Source: Shimia_B sp039815465 (GTDB lineage Bacteria; Pseudomonadota; Alphaproteobacteria; Rhodobacterales; Rhodobacteraceae). From it: a stretch of DNA of 64,000 bases. Every line of letters starts with the position of its first letter. Positions within the stretch are counted from its first letter, which is position 1. The stretch covers positions 86,629 to 150,628 of the forward strand of contig JBCBZG010000005.1 of assembly GCA_039815465.1 (NCBI GenBank), in the 5' to 3' direction. The position numbers and the translations under genes were made by a program. The notes under the pieces were generated by a model. It searched no databases, had not been told where the DNA came from, and saw only the letters and a program-made list of their open reading frames with translations. Below, piece after piece: positions 44,878 to 53,815 of this stretch.

Positions 44878-45636
44878 ATGAATTTCTCCTACTATGATCT
44901 CGGGAATTGCAGGTCAGGCGAGATTGTCGAGGTTTCTCTCGATAAACAAGCCAACGTGCGTCTGATGGACTCGAGTAACTACAGCAGTTTCAAGAGTGGT
45001 CGGAGGCACCGGTATTATGGTGGTCTTGCAAAGCGTTCTCCAGCATCTTTGACGGTGCCTCGCGCTGGACATTGGTACATAACCATTGACCTTGGCGGCC
45101 ACCGTGGAAGCGTGCGCCACTCAATTCGGAGGTTGCCTGGAAGGCTCCCAACACTGGAAAACACGCCTCTGGGTGACGTGGTCTCGTTCGCTGACAGAGC
45201 TTCCGACGCCGAAAAGGAGTACGATGTTTTCATTTCTCACGCTTCGGAAGACAAGGAGGCGGTGGCAACGCCGCTCGCGAGGTTTCTTCAGGATCAAGGG
45301 ATATCCGTATGGATCGATGACCTTGAACTGAGAATTGGCGACAGCCTAAGACGAAGAATCGACAACGGTTTGGCAAAGTCGCGGTTTGGCGTTGTTGTCT
45401 TCTCCTACGCTTTTTTTCAGAAGGGATGGACGAATTACGAGTTGGATGGGTTGGTCACGCGCGCAGTCAATGACGAACAAGTCCTGCTTCCAATCTGGCA
45501 CCGTGTGTCCAAGCAGGAAGTGATCGACTACAGCCCTTCTCTCGCTGACAAGGTGGCACGCAACACGTCCAACTACACGATTGAAGAAATTGGAATTGAG
45601 ATCGCGGATCTTATTAGAGAAGCGAGGCTCAAATAA
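44878..45636 (+). CDS. DUF1883-TIR domain protein
   Basis: 252 residues. An N-terminal DUF1883 domain (about 1-88; YDLGNCRSGEIVEVSL, NVRLMDSSNYSSFKSGRRHR, GHWYITIDLGGHRGSVR) is joined to a TIR domain (about 114-245; EYDVFISHASEDKE, GISVWIDDLELRIGDSL, VVVFSYAFFQKGWTNYELDGL). The conserved Glu of TIR NADases is plausibly Glu188 in WTNYELD. It follows nrdJ by 10 bases with AGGAGA, and a strong terminator lies 115 bases beyond. Base composition is visibly less GC-rich than its neighbours, suggesting transfer. A defence role is inference. Confidence 0.85.
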   Translation: MNFSYYDLGNCRSGEIVEVSLDKQANVRLMDSSNYSSFKSGRRHRYYGGLAKRSPASLTVPRAGHWYITIDLGGHRGSVRHSIRRLPGRLPTLENTPLGDVVSFADRASDAEKEYDVFISHASEDKEAVATPLARFLQDQGISVWIDDLELRIGDSLRRRIDNGLAKSRFGVVVFSYAFFQKGWTNYELDGLVTRAVNDEQVLLPIWHRVSKQEVIDYSPSLADKVARNTSNYTIEEIGIEIADLIREARLK

Positions 45637-45666
45637 CTTCGTCAACAGAAGGTTGGCGAGTCTTCC

Positions 45667-45686
45667 GGGGCGGGTGCGCTCGCCCC
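45667..45686. repeat. hairpin between TIR gene and terminator
   Basis: GGGGCG (45667-45672) pairs with CGCCCC (45681-45686) around an 8-base loop. With the downstream terminator it makes the 3' end of the nrdJ-TIR transcript structured. Confidence 0.4.
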
Positions 45687-45751
45687 TGACGCCACTCAGG
45701 CCGCAGGCAGAAACACCGAGCGGTACATAACTGAGCCTGAGTTGCGAGACT

Positions 45752-45783
45752 GGCCGGGGGGCGACCCCCGGCCTTTTTCTTTG
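45752..45783 (+). terminator. strong rho-independent terminator
   Basis: GGCCGGGGG (45752-45760), loop GCGA, CCCCCGGCC (45765-45773), then TTTTTCTTT. It ends the nrdJ-TIR transcript on the plus strand just before the convergent tpm stop. Confidence 0.93.
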
Positions 45784-45787
45784 GCGC

Positions 45788-46414
45788 TTAGCGGGGCGTC
45801 AGGTGGTAGGCGACCTCGCTGCCCGTGGTCCGCTGCGTGAGCAGCCCCGTGATCGGCGCGCGAAGCAGCTCTGTGACGGTGTATTCGGCACCGTAGTGAT
45901 CCAGCACCTCCGTAGGCGGCACTGAATGTGGCGGGCCCTGCATGGCCGGATTGTCGTATTCGTAGGTCACTAAAAGCTGCGGCGCGTGGGCCGTCAGCGA
46001 GGCTAAGTGCTGCGCGTAGTCCACCCGCATTGCGGGCGGCAACGCCACCAGCGCGGCCCTATCAAAAACGGCGTCTACCGGCCCCAACGCGTCCGCCGTC
46101 AACGCAAAGATATCCCCCTGAAAAATCGTCACGGCGCCTGCGCGATAGCGTTTTAACGGACCGGCGGCGTCGATATCTGGCGTTTGATCTTGTTCCGCAA
46201 AGAACGCCTCGACCGCGATCGCATCAAGCTCGGCGCCCACAACCTCGTGCTCGCGCGCGGCGAGCCAAGCCAGATCGACGGCCTTGCCACACAGCGGCAG
46301 AAAGACCCGTGATCCCAGCAGGTCGACATGGTCCCTAAGGATCGCGTTCACCTCCCCCTCGTGGAAGGCGATGCGCCCGCTCGACCAGCGTTCATGCCAA
46401 AACGACTGTTCCAT
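45788..46414 (-). CDS. tpm: thiopurine S-methyltransferase
   Basis: SAM-dependent methyltransferase, 208 residues: opening FWHERWSSGRIAFHEGEVN, the SAM site VFLPLCGKAVDLAWLA, and VDAVFDRAALVALPP. In bacteria this family also methylates selenium and tellurium compounds. ATG 46414 shares a base with the stop of the SMR gene (TGATG); a longer reading to 46561 has no family match. Confidence 0.92.
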   Translation of the reverse strand: MEQSFWHERWSSGRIAFHEGEVNAILRDHVDLLGSRVFLPLCGKAVDLAWLAAREHEVVGAELDAIAVEAFFAEQDQTPDIDAAGPLKRYRAGAVTIFQGDIFALTADALGPVDAVFDRAALVALPPAMRVDYAQHLASLTAHAPQLLVTYEYDNPAMQGPPHSVPPTEVLDHYGAEYTVTELLRAPITGLLTQRTTGSEVAYHLTPR

Positions 46415-46749
46415 CAGTGGCTCACCGAGTTTGAAAAGACGTGGATGACGACGACCCCACCCACGATCATGCTTAGACCGATAACCGCGGCCAGGTCCAG
46501 TTTCTGGCCAAACACCACAAGCCCGATCCCGGCGATCAGGACGATGCCGAACGCGCTCCAAATCGCGTAGGCGATGCCCACAGGGATCGTCCGCAGGGAG
46601 AAGGAGAGGAGCACAAAGCTCACCGCGTAGGCCGCGACCGTCAGCGAGGCGGGCCAGACCTTTGTGAACTGCTCGGACGCTTTGAGCGCGCTTGTGCCGA
46701 CCACCTCAAAAGCGATGGCGGCGATCAGGTAGTAATAGGCCGTGGGCAT
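46414..46749 (-). CDS. SMR-family multidrug/guanidinium exporter
   Basis: 111 residues, four membrane helices, EmrE type: Glu15 in AIAFEVVGTSALKAS is the proton/substrate residue, and GIAYAIWSAFGIVLI is the signature. It exports small cations with proton exchange. Three bases after the YitT gene and coupled to tpm. Confidence 0.92.
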   Translation of the reverse strand: MPTAYYYLIAAIAFEVVGTSALKASEQFTKVWPASLTVAAYAVSFVLLSFSLRTIPVGIAYAIWSAFGIVLIAGIGLVVFGQKLDLAAVIGLSMIVGGVVVIHVFSNSVSH

Positions 46750-46752
46750 GGA

Positions 46753-47376
46753 TCAGCTCGCAATGTACCGGTCACGTCGGTGGTTGAAGGCGATAACGCC
46801 ATTGAGCACCACCGCGCCGAAAAAGGAATAGGCCACGACAGCCGCCGGGAACAGAAAGACCGCGACCGCGAAGATCGCGACATCAACCAAGAGCTGCACA
46901 TATCCCGCTTTGAAACCGGTGCGGTCTTGGATGATCAACGCGACAACGCCCAGCCCGCCAAGCGATCCGCCATGGCGAAAACAGGCCAAAAGGCCAAGCC
47001 CAACCGTCGTGCCAAAGATCAGCGTACCGACGATGGGGTTCACGGCGTCTAAGACCACAAAGAGCGGCAGGTATTCCGACAGCACAGACACGATCGTGAC
47101 GCAGATCAAGCTCTTGAGTGTAAAGGACAGGCCGAGCCGCATATAGGCAAAGACGTAAAAGGGGATGTTGATGACGAAAAACGTGAGGCCAAACGACCAC
47201 CCCATCGGATACGCGATAAGCAGCGCGAGCCCCGCCGTCTGACCCGTCACGAGCCCGAGATGGGTCAGAAAGACCAGCCCCACAGAGGTCAGGAAACATC
47301 CGATAGAGATACCCTGCACGTCCTCAAGCGGTGTGTGGGCCACGGCATCGGGGTCTATGGTGATCGGCGCTGGCAT
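46753..47376 (-). CDS. YitT-family membrane protein
   Basis: 207 residues, five to six membrane helices (SIGCFLTSVGLVFLTHLGLVTG, LLIAYPMGWSFGLTFFVINI, and so on). The family has no firmly known substrate. It leads a YitT-SMR-tpm run on the minus strand. Confidence 0.85.
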   Translation of the reverse strand: MPAPITIDPDAVAHTPLEDVQGISIGCFLTSVGLVFLTHLGLVTGQTAGLALLIAYPMGWSFGLTFFVINIPFYVFAYMRLGLSFTLKSLICVTIVSVLSEYLPLFVVLDAVNPIVGTLIFGTTVGLGLLACFRHGGSLGGLGVVALIIQDRTGFKAGYVQLLVDVAIFAVAVFLFPAAVVAYSFFGAVVLNGVIAFNHRRDRYIAS

Positions 47377-47476
47377 AGAGCTAGGGTATGCTGCGGCGCG
47401 GCGATGTCCAGCATGCGGCGCAGATGGCGGCCCGGTTTCGTGACCCGGGTCGCCAATTTGTGCATGTTAGGCGCGA

Positions 47477-49669
47477 TTACCCAAAGACGGCGTTGAGCGT
47501 GGCCGACGGGCGCATGACCGCGGCAAGCTTTTCCGGGTCGGCTTTGTAGTACCCACCGATATCAACAGCTGTCCCGCGCACGGCCGCGAGTTCTGCTGTG
47601 ATCGCGTCTTCGCCTTCGGCCAGGGCTTTGGCGACCGGGGCGAAATACGCAGCGATGTCGGCATCGTCGGAGGCTGCGAGCGCCTCTGCCCAGTAGCGCG
47701 CGAACCAGTAGTGGCTGTCGCGGTTGTCGGGTTGACCCACTTTGCGCCCGGGCGAACGCTCGTTGTCGAGGATCCCTTGCGTTGCGGCCTCAACCCCTTT
47801 GGCGAGCGCCGCGGCCTTTGCGTTGCCCGTCGCCGATGCCAAGAAGTCGAAGCTTTCGCCCAATGCGCAAAATTCGCCAAGGCTGTCCCAGCGCAGGTGG
47901 TTTTCTTCCACGAGCTGCTGCACGTGCTTGGGCGCGGAGCCGCCCGCGCCCGTTTCAAAAAGCCCGCCGCCTTGCATGAGCTTCACAATCGACAGCATCT
48001 TTGCCGACGTCCCAAGCTCCAAGATCGGGAAGAGGTCCGTCAGGTAGTCGCGCAGCACGTTGCCTGTGATCGCGATGGAGTCGTGGCCAGCTGTGATCGT
48101 CTCTAGCGTCAGGCGCGTTGCCTCCCGCGGGGCCATGATCATGAATTTGTCAGCCACACCAGCGGCTTCGAGGATGGGCTTCACCTTTTCGATGAGCTCG
48201 GCGTCGTGGGCGCGAGCGGCATCGAGCCAGAAAATCGCCTGGGCGCCTGTGGCGGCCTGCCGGTCGATGGCAAGCTTGACCCAGTCCTCAATCGGCGCCT
48301 TCTTTGCAGAGGACGCGCGCCAGATATCGCCGACCTCCACCGCATGTTCGTGAAGCACGTCGCCGTTTGCAGCGATGACCTTGATCGTGCCTGCCTCCGC
48401 GATCTCGAACGTTGTTGGGTGGGACCCGTATTCTTCCGCTTTTTGGGCCATGAGGCCGATGTTTTGCACGGCGCCTGCCGTGGTTACATCGAGCGCGCCG
48501 TTGGCTTTGAAAAAGCTGATCGCCTCGTCATAGACCGACGAGTAGCAGCGGTCCGGGATGACGCATTTTGTGTCCGCCTCGGCCCCGTCTGGGCCCCAGC
48601 CCTTTCCGCCTGCGCGGATCACGGCGGGCATGGAGGCGTCGATGATCACGTCGGAGGGCACGTGGAGGTTCGTGATGCCCTTGTCTGAATTCACCATGTA
48701 CATTGGCGGTGCCGCGTTCATCGCGGCTTTCAGCGCGGCCTCAAGGTCCGCGTTGCCGGCAATCTTTGCTTCAATGTCACCGATGCCTGCATTTGGGTTC
48801 ACGCCAAGCGCTTGGAGCGCTTCGCAATGGGTCTCAAAGAACCCTTCGAGATAGGCCGATACACCGTGACCAAAGAGGATCGGATCCGACACTTTCATCA
48901 TCGTGGCCTTGAGATGGAGCGAGAAGAGCACGCCAGGTTCCATGCTCGCAATCTCTGCCCTCAGGAAAGACCGCAGAGCTGCGGCCGACATAAAGGCCGC
49001 GTCAACGACAGTGCCCGCGGCGAGCTGGAACCCATCCTTGAGCACTGTATCGTTGAGAACGATTTTTGCGGCACCGGCTTGCGCGTCGGTCACGGTGGCG
49101 GATTTTTCGTTGGCGTAAAAGTCGTTGCCGGACATGGATGCGACGTGCGTCTTGCTGTCGGCGCTCCATTTTCCCATGCGGTGCGGGTTGGCTTTGGCGT
49201 AGTTCTTCACCGCCGTCGCCGCGCGGCGGTCAGAGTTGCCTTCCCGGAGCACTGGGTTCACGGCAGAGCCTTTGATCGTGTCGTATTTCGCGCGGACCGC
49301 TTTTTCAGCGTCCGTCGACGGCTCCTCCGGGTAATCGGGCAGCGCGTAGCCCTTGGCCTGAAGCTCCGCGATGGCCGCGGTGAGCTGCGGCACAGAGGCG
49401 GAGATGTTGGGCAGTTTGATCACATTTGCTTCTGCCGTTTTGACCCACTCGCCAAGCGCGGCGAGATCGTCGGATTGTGCTTGCTCGGGTGTCAAAACCT
49501 CAGGAAAGGTCGCGATGATGCGCCCCGCGAGGGAGATATCGCGCGTTTCCACATTCACGCCTGCAGCCGAGGCAAAGAATTTCACAATGGGCAAAAGCGA
49601 CGCGCTTGCGAGTTCGGGAGCCTCGTCCACGGTGGTGTATACGATATCGGTGCCGTCAAATGCGGACAT
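47477..49669 (-). CDS. icd: monomeric NADP-dependent isocitrate dehydrogenase
   Basis: Oxidises isocitrate to 2-oxoglutarate with NADP in the TCA cycle. 730 residues, monomeric type (about twice the dimeric length). Family features: KLPNISASVPQLTAAIAELQ, EGNSDRRAATAVKNYAK and FWLDAARAHDAELI. GGAGGA precedes the ATG. Its divergent neighbour is the VPLPA protein gene across 198 bases. Confidence 0.96.
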   Translation of the reverse strand: MSAFDGTDIVYTTVDEAPELASASLLPIVKFFASAAGVNVETRDISLAGRIIATFPEVLTPEQAQSDDLAALGEWVKTAEANVIKLPNISASVPQLTAAIAELQAKGYALPDYPEEPSTDAEKAVRAKYDTIKGSAVNPVLREGNSDRRAATAVKNYAKANPHRMGKWSADSKTHVASMSGNDFYANEKSATVTDAQAGAAKIVLNDTVLKDGFQLAAGTVVDAAFMSAAALRSFLRAEIASMEPGVLFSLHLKATMMKVSDPILFGHGVSAYLEGFFETHCEALQALGVNPNAGIGDIEAKIAGNADLEAALKAAMNAAPPMYMVNSDKGITNLHVPSDVIIDASMPAVIRAGGKGWGPDGAEADTKCVIPDRCYSSVYDEAISFFKANGALDVTTAGAVQNIGLMAQKAEEYGSHPTTFEIAEAGTIKVIAANGDVLHEHAVEVGDIWRASSAKKAPIEDWVKLAIDRQAATGAQAIFWLDAARAHDAELIEKVKPILEAAGVADKFMIMAPREATRLTLETITAGHDSIAITGNVLRDYLTDLFPILELGTSAKMLSIVKLMQGGGLFETGAGGSAPKHVQQLVEENHLRWDSLGEFCALGESFDFLASATGNAKAAALAKGVEAATQGILDNERSPGRKVGQPDNRDSHYWFARYWAEALAASDDADIAAYFAPVAKALAEGEDAITAELAAVRGTAVDIGGYYKADPEKLAAVMRPSATLNAVFG

Positions 49670-49867
49670 GGGATTCCTCCTGGATCAGTTGCTTGGCCTT
49701 AGCGCGGATTTGGCGGCGGCGCCAGTATAGTATGCGGCGGTATACCGTCGCAGTCTCTGCGTGCGGTACGCCCAACGTGCGAGGCCAAGTCAGGGAAACT
49801 CTACTTGAGCTCAGCGGCCCGTCATGGCGAAAGAAATGATGCGAAAACACTCAATTCGGAGCCATCA

Positions 49868-50563
49868 ATGAAGCCTCTTATCCTCGCCGCCCTGTTTGCC
49901 TGCGCCGCTCAAGTCGGTCATGCCGCGACGGTCACCACAACCACCTCTTTGACCCAATCCTTTTCGGTCCTCGATGAGGAGTTTTTTGGCCCAGGCGGCG
50001 GTACGGGCGTTGTGACAATCGGGAGCGACACAAGCTCGGTGCAGTTCCAAAACTTCAACGCAGCGCTTGGCACATTGAATTCCGTGAGCGTCGCATTGGG
50101 GTATAGCGGAACGCTGGAAGCTCGGCTGCTCGATTTCGGGTCTGGCGACGGCTACGGCTCCGTCGACACGACGCTACGGCTGGGCTCGCTCACGGCGGGC
50201 GGCAACTTCGAAGAAGTCCTGGTCGCCTGCGGCATTGGTGCGGCGCCCGCGTGTTCGTCCACCGGTCAGCCCACGGTCGAAAGCCTCTTTGTCCAAGCGT
50301 CTGACGCCGTGACCTTTTCGGGCTCAGTCTGGAACGCTCAGTTCCAGGGCGCAGCGACGGGTGTGTTTTCGGCGATCACGAATCTGGAGGCGTTCGTGAA
50401 TTCGGGCGAATCGGTCGAGGCCGTGCTGTCCGGGTACACGCTGTCGGCGACGATCACCTATGACTACACGCCCACCGCGGCGCCCGTGCCGTTGCCTGCC
50501 TCCGGGCTTCTAATGCTGGGTGGGGTGGCTGCGCTGGCCGCGCGGCGCGCGAAACGCCGCTAA
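49868..50563 (+). CDS. VPLPA-CTERM sorting-domain protein
   Basis: 231 residues: signal peptide (KPLILAALFACAAQVGHA), a beta-rich body without known domain, and at 207-231 the sorting signal VPLPASGLLMLGGVAALAA followed by RRAKRR. This is the VPLPA form of PEP-CTERM signals handled by an exosortase, none of which is in the window. Likely exported and anchored or shed; function unknown. ATG 49868 is chosen for the signal peptide. Confidence 0.85.
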   Translation: MKPLILAALFACAAQVGHAATVTTTTSLTQSFSVLDEEFFGPGGGTGVVTIGSDTSSVQFQNFNAALGTLNSVSVALGYSGTLEARLLDFGSGDGYGSVDTTLRLGSLTAGGNFEEVLVACGIGAAPACSSTGQPTVESLFVQASDAVTFSGSVWNAQFQGAATGVFSAITNLEAFVNSGESVEAVLSGYTLSATITYDYTPTAAPVPLPASGLLMLGGVAALAARRAKRR

Positions 50564-50784
50564 CGCCCGGCGCGATGGTGCTGCAGCGCGGTCGCGAGCG
50601 CGCTGCGCGCCTTTTGCTCGGCCATGCGGATCCGGCATTCGGTCATGAATGCCTCCTCCAAGGTTTGGGAGGCCGTGGCCAGCACGGCCCCGATCTCCAC
50701 AAAAAGGCGGTCGTTTCCGGTCTCCTCTTGTGCGGCCAAAACATCATCTGCCAGCGCCGCGGCGAGGGTGTTGACGGTACTCAT
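50560..50784 (-). CDS. small conserved hypothetical protein
   Basis: 74 residues, predicted all-helical, Ala/Glu-rich (VNTLAAALADDVLAAQEETG, AFMTECRIRMAEQKARSALA), no signal or membrane helix. Its stop overlaps the end of the VPLPA gene. Not recognised beyond similar short proteins in related bacteria. Confidence 0.6.
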   Translation of the reverse strand: MSTVNTLAAALADDVLAAQEETGNDRLFVEIGAVLATASQTLEEAFMTECRIRMAEQKARSALATALQHHRAGR

Positions 50785-50820
50785 AGGCTGACCTCATTGA
50801 GCTCTAGTCGCGCCATAAAA

Positions 50821-51369
50821 TCAGCGTATCGGTTCCATGTCACCCGTAAGCCCTGTGGCATCCCCACTATTTTGCGCCCGAATGGCGAATTCGACCTGCG
50901 GTTTGGTGTAAGGAATATGTCTGCCTGGCGTCCCACGCGCGCGCGCGTCCGCGAGACCCATCGCAGCAAGGGGCCCTGGCGCCGAGGGGCGCGCGAGACC
51001 TGTCTGACTGCGCAACCTGTTGAGCGCATCAGAGAACCCGGCCAGTGAAATGCGCGTCGTTTGCTCACTGCGGCGCAGGCTGATCACCCCGTGGTCTGCG
51101 GCAAGGCGTGCCTGCCAGATCGGGCTCAATGGGCGACCGAGTAGCCGGGTCAATGGGTAGCTTAACCCGGCGAAATGCAACTCAACCCCGTCAAGCGGAA
51201 CCGTTGACGACAGGACGGGGGCGCCTCTGCGATCTGTCCACAGCATGAGTGGCCCATTGCGCGCCACGCAGGCGCGTTGCGAGCAATCTAGGTGCCAAGC
51301 GTCCGGCCCATGCGCTTGAACAGGGGCCGCAAGGGCTGCGAACAGCAAAAGAGCAAGTCCGTAGAGCAT
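50821..51369 (-). CDS. exported hypothetical protein
   Basis: 182 residues with a signal peptide (MLYGLALLLFAALAAPVQA, cleavage after about 19) and a mature part containing two cysteines (CSQRAC) that may form a disulfide. No domain recognised. Likely periplasmic. Confidence 0.65.
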   Translation of the reverse strand: MLYGLALLLFAALAAPVQAHGPDAWHLDCSQRACVARNGPLMLWTDRRGAPVLSSTVPLDGVELHFAGLSYPLTRLLGRPLSPIWQARLAADHGVISLRRSEQTTRISLAGFSDALNRLRSQTGLARPSAPGPLAAMGLADARARGTPGRHIPYTKPQVEFAIRAQNSGDATGLTGDMEPIR

Positions 51370-51442
51370 GCCCCCTAGTAAGGTGCATCCGCCGAAAAGT
51401 CCCGGTCAGGCGCCCTGATCGGCGTCGCTTTTCGCCCGCAAT

Positions 51443-52096
51443 TTAGCGCGTGTTTTCGGTAAGACGGCGTTGGACATACTCGGTGACGTTGCCGATCATC
51501 GTGTCCATATGCGGCTCTTCAAAGAAATGCCCGGCGCCCTCGATCTCCTGATGGGTGATGGTGATGCCCTTTTGCTCATGAAGCTTGCCCACGAGCGTTT
51601 GCGTATCCGCGGGCGGCGCCACGCGGTCACCGGTCCCGTTGATGATCAAACCCGACGAGGGGCAGGGCGCCAGAAAGGAAAAGTCATACATGTTGGCCGG
51701 TGGCGAGACGGAGATAAATCCCGTGATCTCCGGCCGGCGCATCAAAAGCTGCATGCCGATCCAGGCCCCGAACGAAAACCCAGCCACCCAGCAATGTTTG
51801 GAGTTGTTGTTCATCGATTGCAGGTAGTCGAGCGCGCTCGCGGCATCGCTCAACTCGCCCACACCCTGGTCATATTCGCCTTGGCTGCGCCCAACCCCAC
51901 GGAAGTTGAAGCGCAACACGGTGAAGCCCATGTTGAAAAAGGCGTAGTGCAGATTGTAGACGACCTTGTTGTTCATCGTCCCGCCGAACTGGGGATGCGG
52001 GTGCAATACGATGGCGATAGGGGCGTCTTTCTGCTTTTGCGGGTGGTAGCGGCCTTCGAGCCGACCTTCGGGACCTGCAAAAATAACCTCGGGCAT
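51443..52096 (-). CDS. alpha/beta hydrolase
   Basis: 217 residues, COG2945-like. HPHPQFGGTMNNKVV oxyanion region, the nucleophile elbow GFSFGAW (Ser), and His in GAGHFFEEPHMDTM. Probably cleaves an ester or thioester; substrate unknown. Divergent from iscR. Confidence 0.88.
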   Translation of the reverse strand: MPEVIFAGPEGRLEGRYHPQKQKDAPIAIVLHPHPQFGGTMNNKVVYNLHYAFFNMGFTVLRFNFRGVGRSQGEYDQGVGELSDAASALDYLQSMNNNSKHCWVAGFSFGAWIGMQLLMRRPEITGFISVSPPANMYDFSFLAPCPSSGLIINGTGDRVAPPADTQTLVGKLHEQKGITITHQEIEGAGHFFEEPHMDTMIGNVTEYVQRRLTENTR

Positions 52097-52131
52097 GGGC
52101 GCTCACTTTGATTGGGTCCGCCGGGCTGCTC

Positions 52132-52168
52132 TTGACGCTGTGCCCGCCGAAATTTAGAATGGTTCTAA
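52132..52168 (+). promoter_or_regulatory. iscR promoter with Irr/ICE-like palindrome
   Basis: -35 TTGACG (52132-52137), 17-base spacer, -10 TAGAAT (52155-52160). The palindrome TTAGAA-TGG-TTCTAA (52154-52168) covers the -10 and resembles the iron control element bound by Irr. The isc-suf operon of Rhodobacter is known to respond to IscR, Irr and OxyR. Confidence 0.7.
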
Positions 52169-52255
52169 TCCGCGCAACGCGCGATGTAGAGGGATACCAT
52201 GCGTGCGGCCCGCGTCAATTCCAAGGCGCGGGGCATATGTGCAGAGGATGCGACG

Positions 52256-52714
52256 ATGAAACTCTCCACCAAGGGACGCTATGCGATGGTCGCTCTGGCC
52301 GATCTGGCGTTGCAAGACCAAGACAAACAGGTGTCGCTGGGGGAAATTTCGAAGCGTCAGCAAATTTCGCTCGCCTATTTGGAGCAGCTCTTTGTGAAAC
52401 TGCGGCGCGCGGGGCTGGTGCAGTCGGTGCGTGGACCGGGCGGTGGCTATCGTCTGGCGCGTCCGGCCTCCGACATTCGCGTGTCCGAAATCCTGGGCGC
52501 CGTGGATGAGACCGTGAACGCGCTCCACACTGGGGCAGGGGCATCGGGTGCGGTATCAGGGTCCCGTGCGCAATCCATGACAAACCGCTTGTGGGAGGGG
52601 CTGTCGGCCCAGGTCTACGTCTTCCTCCACCAGACGCGGCTTTCTGACGTGGTCAAGAATGAGCTTACGCCCTGTCCGGCTGTTCCTTCGCTTCTGACGT
52701 TGGTTGACGAGTGA
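52256..52714 (+). CDS. iscR: Rrf2-family regulator IscR
   Basis: 152 residues. Winged helix-turn-helix (about 1-75; KLSTKGRYAMVALADLALQ, ISLAYLEQLFVKLRRAGLV, VRGPGGGYRLAR). In the loop where E. coli IscR has three cluster-binding cysteines (residues 91-108 here, HTGAGASGAVSG...) there is none. The only cysteine is Cys140 near the C-terminus. This matches the Rhodobacter sphaeroides type that binds its Fe-S cluster through one cysteine. ATG 52256 is taken for the family start. First gene of the isc-suf operon. Confidence 0.94.
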   Translation: MKLSTKGRYAMVALADLALQDQDKQVSLGEISKRQQISLAYLEQLFVKLRRAGLVQSVRGPGGGYRLARPASDIRVSEILGAVDETVNALHTGAGASGAVSGSRAQSMTNRLWEGLSAQVYVFLHQTRLSDVVKNELTPCPAVPSLLTLVDE

Positions 52715-52756
52715 TCGCGCGCACCACGTCCCTGTCGCGACGTAGGGGGTAGGTCC

Positions 52757-53800
52757 ATGCAGCGTGTTTATCTTGATTACAACGCGACCACCCCGCTGCG
52801 GGCAGAGGCACGCACAGCGATGATTGCGGCTATGGATGCGCTGGGAAACCCGTCCTCCGTCCATGCGGAGGGGCGAGCGGCCAAGGCGATCATCGAAAAG
52901 GCGCGCGCCCAGATTGCGGAGGCGATTGGCGCCTCAGGGGCCGACATCGTCTTTACCTCTTCAGCGACCGAAGCCGCAGCGCTCGCGTTGAGCGGTCGCG
53001 GGCTTCACGGCTCAGCCGTCGAACATGACGCTGTGCGCGCATACGCTGGCAGTGACCTGCCTGTGAGCAGCGCAGGCTGCGTGAGTGTCGCGGACCCCAG
53101 CCACAGCACGCTTCAGCTCGCAAACTCCGAAACGGGGGTTATGCAAGAGCTGCCGCCAGGGATTGCGGTGAGCGACTTTACCCAGGCCTTTGGCAAAGTG
53201 CCGGTGAGCTTTGCGTGGTCAGGCGCCGATATGGCGCTGATCTCTGCCCACAAGCTTGGGGGGCCTAAAGGTGTCGGCGCGCTGATTCTGCGCCAGGGCT
53301 TGGATGTGGCCGCCCAGATCCGCGGCGGCGGGCAAGAAATGGGCCGCCGCTCTGGCACGGAAAACGTGATCGGGATCGCGGGCTTCGGCGCCGCCGCTGC
53401 CGCCGCTCAAAGAGACCTTGAGACCGGCGTGTGGTCCCGGGTCGAGGAATTTAGAAATATTCTAGAAATAAGTCTGGAAGGTTTCACAGAACCGATTATT
53501 TTTGTCGGAAAGGACGAGCCGCGCTTGCCCAACACGTCGTGCTTCATCGCACCCGGCTGGAAGGGGGAGACCCAAGTGATGCAGATGGACCTTGCTGGTT
53601 TCGCGATATCGGCGGGATCGGCCTGTTCCAGCGGCAAAGCAAAGGCGAGCGGCGTGCTCACGGCCATGGGCTATTCGGACACACAAGCGGCGCAGGCCGT
53701 TCGCGTCTCCATCGGTCCGGCCACAACGGAAGAAGACATTCGCAGGTTCGCAGAAACTTGGGCCGCGAAATATGAACGCATCCGCGCACGCGCGGCCTAA
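52757..53800 (+). CDS. iscS: cysteine desulfurase (IscS/NifS type)
   Basis: Takes sulfur from cysteine for Fe-S assembly. 347 residues, shorter than E. coli IscS; VYLDYNATTPLRAEA, PLP Lys in SAHKLGGPKGVGAL, catalytic Cys in SAGSACSSGKAKASG. Second operon gene, with GTAGGGGG before the start. The operon also carries SufS, so two desulfurases are present. Confidence 0.93.
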   Translation: MQRVYLDYNATTPLRAEARTAMIAAMDALGNPSSVHAEGRAAKAIIEKARAQIAEAIGASGADIVFTSSATEAAALALSGRGLHGSAVEHDAVRAYAGSDLPVSSAGCVSVADPSHSTLQLANSETGVMQELPPGIAVSDFTQAFGKVPVSFAWSGADMALISAHKLGGPKGVGALILRQGLDVAAQIRGGGQEMGRRSGTENVIGIAGFGAAAAAAQRDLETGVWSRVEEFRNILEISLEGFTEPIIFVGKDEPRLPNTSCFIAPGWKGETQVMQMDLAGFAISAGSACSSGKAKASGVLTAMGYSDTQAAQAVRVSIGPATTEEDIRRFAETWAAKYERIRARAA

Positions 53801-53815
53801 GAGGTAGGGGGTTCC

